From Geobacteraceae bacterium (GTDB lineage: Bacteria; Desulfobacterota; Desulfuromonadia; Desulfuromonadales; Desulfuromonadaceae), in NCBI GenBank assembly GCA_020201305.1, contig JAIVHC010000262.1, positions 1 to 6,625 of the forward strand: a DNA stretch of 6,625 nucleotides, in the 5' to 3' direction. The notes beneath the pieces were generated by a model. It saw nothing but the letters and a program-made list of their open reading frames with translations. It was not told where the DNA came from and ran no database searches. The position numbers and the translations under genes were made by a program. This document shows positions 5,032 to 6,625 of this stretch, in pieces (position 1 is the stretch's first letter; every line of letters begins with the position of its first letter).

Positions 5032-6453
5032 ATGGCGCAACAAAAGATTCTGATTGTAGATGACGAAAAGATGGTGTGCTGGTCGTTGGCTGAAACCATG
5101 AAATCTTGCGGCTATGCCGTAGAAACAGCCAACTCAGGCACGGAAGCGATTGAGCGTTTCGCCCAGTTCGAGCCTGACATGATACTTCTGGACATCTGCC
5201 TTCCTGATGCGAACGGCTTGGATCTGCTACATAAATTCAAGGAGCAGAAGCCGGATGCAGGGGTGATAATGATAACTGCCGATGCACATCTGGACAGCAC
5301 TGTGAAAGCACTGCAGGGGGGTGCTGACGACTACGTGGGCAAACCGTTCAAGCTCACCCATGTAGAAAAAACGGTAAAGAATGTATTTGAACGCCTGAAC
5401 GGAAAAAAAAGGGCTGTTTCCGAGCCCGTGAGACGTACCGGAGTTGAAGAAGAAACAGATCAACTCATCGGCAGTTCAGAACAGATGGTAGAGGTGTTCA
5501 AGCTGATTAAGATCTGCGGTGAAGGCGACTGCAAAACCGTACTCATACTTGGAGAGAGCGGAACCGGCAAAGAGTTGATTGCTAAAGCGATCCACGACTA
5601 CAGTGAACGGCGAGACCAACCCTTCATCGAAGTGAACTGTGCCGCAATCCCGGATAATCTGCTCGAAAACGAACTCTTCGGGCATGAAAAAGGGGCATTC
5701 ACCGATGCGAGTACTAAAGAAATGGGAATATTTGAAAGCGCCCGGGGAGGAACCGTTTTCCTGGACGAGATTGGGGATATGCCCCTGGCGATGCAGGCAA
5801 AGATTCTCAAGGTGATTGAAAATCGCTCCTTCAGACGCGTGGGGGGGCGGGATACTCTCAAGGTGGATGTGCGTATAGTTGCTGCGACCAACTGCGACCT
5901 TCCTGCCCTGGTGGAGCGCGGCGAGTTCCGCAGCGATCTGTACTATCGCCTCAACGTGCTTTCCATCCGCATGCCCCCACTACGCGAACGGCGCGGATGC
6001 ATACCAACCCTGGTCGATTACTTCATCAAACGCCTGAATCGCGAATACAGCAAAGACTTCCGTGGCATTACCCATGCGGCAATGCAGGCTCTGGAAGGCT
6101 ATACCTGGCCGGGAAACGTGCGTGAACTGCGCAACACCATCGAACGCGCCATGATGCTGGGTTCCGGGCCCGAGATAGACACGGAGCATCTACCTGAGGA
6201 GGTCACTAACCCGCGCCAGAAACACTCTACGTCCCAGAATCTCGGAGTAATAAGTACGAATGGCATCAACAGCATTCAAATTCAACTTCCACCTGAAGGG
6301 ATAACCATGGAGGGAGTGGAGCGCGAACTGATCATCATGGCGTTAAAGCAACATGACTACAATCAGACCCGGGCAGCGAAAACCCTGGGGATGAGCCGCG
6401 ACACCCTGCGCTACCGCATGAAAAAATTTGAGATCCAGGAAGAAAACAGCTGA
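5032..6453 (+). CDS. Sigma-54-dependent response regulator, NtrC family (receiver-AAA+-Fis HTH)
   Basis: The protein has 473 residues. The receiver domain covers about residues 4-120, with acidic pocket D10/D11, phospho-acceptor D54 in ILLDICLPD, T82 and K104-P105. The AAA+ domain starts near residue 143. It has Walker A GESGTGKE at 174-181, Walker B around 242-247 (VFLDEI, D245/E246), and FRSDLYYRLNV and WPGNVRELRN further on. The sigma-54 contact loop at 221-226 reads GAFTDA rather than GAFTGA. A C-terminal Fis-type helix-turn-helix lies at about 446-466 (TRAAKTLGMSRDTLRYRMKK). Such proteins bind upstream sites as dimers, oligomerise on phosphorylation and use ATP hydrolysis to open sigma-54 promoters. 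It is divergent from the conduit operon, with sigma-54-like promoters facing both ways, so it is a good candidate activator of that operon. No histidine kinase gene is visible in the window. The target is inferred from position. Confidence 0.96.
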   Translation: MAQQKILIVDDEKMVCWSLAETMKSCGYAVETANSGTEAIERFAQFEPDMILLDICLPDANGLDLLHKFKEQKPDAGVIMITADAHLDSTVKALQGGADDYVGKPFKLTHVEKTVKNVFERLNGKKRAVSEPVRRTGVEEETDQLIGSSEQMVEVFKLIKICGEGDCKTVLILGESGTGKELIAKAIHDYSERRDQPFIEVNCAAIPDNLLENELFGHEKGAFTDASTKEMGIFESARGGTVFLDEIGDMPLAMQAKILKVIENRSFRRVGGRDTLKVDVRIVAATNCDLPALVERGEFRSDLYYRLNVLSIRMPPLRERRGCIPTLVDYFIKRLNREYSKDFRGITHAAMQALEGYTWPGNVRELRNTIERAMMLGSGPEIDTEHLPEEVTNPRQKHSTSQNLGVISTNGINSIQIQLPPEGITMEGVERELIIMALKQHDYNQTRAAKTLGMSRDTLRYRMKKFEIQEENS

Positions 6454-6482
6454 ATCCGGCACTGCCACCCCTCTCGCGCAAC

Positions 6483-6625
6483 TTAATTTCGATCCATGCG
6501 CTGCACCTGAAGATATGCCTTGCCTGTTCCGTCCTGCTTTTCATTAAGGAGCAGGATCGCACCCTGGTCTTCAGCTTTTTCCTCGAGGATATCGAAATCC
6601 AGGATAAACGCATCCACCCCAGAGA
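6483..6625 (-). CDS. 3' end of an unrecognised gene, truncated by the window edge
   Basis: A minus-strand frame is open from the window edge to a TAA at 6483-6485, giving the last 46 residues of a protein. The sequence looks genuinely coding: alternating acidic and hydrophobic residues such as AFILDFDILEEKAEDQGAIL, then GTGKAYLQVQRMDRN at the very end. It predicts a helix and strand pair. The gene would converge on the response regulator with a 29-base gap that shows no clear terminator. The family is not recognised. The exactly complementary plus-strand frame is also open (6432-6625), but it has no ATG, GTG or TTG start, so the minus reading is preferred. Confidence 0.5.
   Translation of the reverse strand, partial: SGVDAFILDFDILEEKAEDQGAILLLNEKQDGTGKAYLQVQRMDRN

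Noticed and set aside
6454..6482. Bidirectional terminator between the convergent genes
   Set aside because: The 29-base gap shows no convincing hairpin and no T-run on either strand.
6335..6613. Minus-strand 92-codon open frame near the right edge
   Set aside because: It overlaps the Fis domain of the regulator on the other strand, and its Ser/Arg-rich translation looks random. A neighbouring minus frame (6625-6483) looks much more protein-like.
6432..6625. Open plus-strand frame after the regulator, with a hydrophobic stretch around LKICLACSVLLF, possibly a sensor kinase start
   Set aside because: It has no ATG, GTG or TTG start before the window edge and is the exact codon-for-codon complement of the better-looking minus-strand gene end. 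It is not fully excluded because the window stops here.

Overview
The window looks like part of a genome of a Gram-negative, probably anaerobic, electron-exporting bacterium. The grounds are two multiheme c-type cytochromes with 12 CXXCH motifs each, an outer-membrane beta-barrel, lipoprotein signals and a sigma-54-dependent response regulator. This mix is typical of Desulfobacterota (the Geobacter/Desulfuromonas kind of lineage). That assignment is an inference from gene content, not from a marker gene.

Layout. From about 4860 down to 1, everything reads on the minus strand and looks like one operon: an exported NHL beta-propeller protein (stop at 4057), a periplasmic 12-heme cytochrome (3988-3206), a second 12-heme cytochrome with a lipoprotein-type signal (3102-2092), a 632-residue outer-membrane barrel (2077-179), and the first 25 codons of another lipoprotein (76-1, cut by the window edge). 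A divergent control region of about 170 bp (4861-5031) separates this operon from a plus-strand NtrC-family response regulator (5032-6453). At the right edge, the last 46 codons of an unrecognised gene run convergently on the minus strand (6625-6483). No stretch longer than 300 bases lacks a gene.

How the genes fit together. A cytochrome inside, a large barrel in the membrane and a lipid-anchored cytochrome outside is the logic of the porin-cytochrome conduits (MtrCAB of Shewanella, the OmaB/OmbB/OmcB type of Geobacter) that carry electrons across the outer membrane. Here the two cytochromes are clear paralogues of each other. Each is built from three tandem four-heme modules with nearly the same CXXCH spacing, and the barrel carries a non-barrel insert of about 110-150 residues that resembles a discoidin-like beta-sandwich. 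The divergent region contains a GG-N10-GC element with a perfect TTGCA -12 box facing each way, so the response regulator could activate both the conduit operon and itself through sigma-54. Its sigma-54 contact loop reads GAFTDA instead of the canonical GAFTGA.
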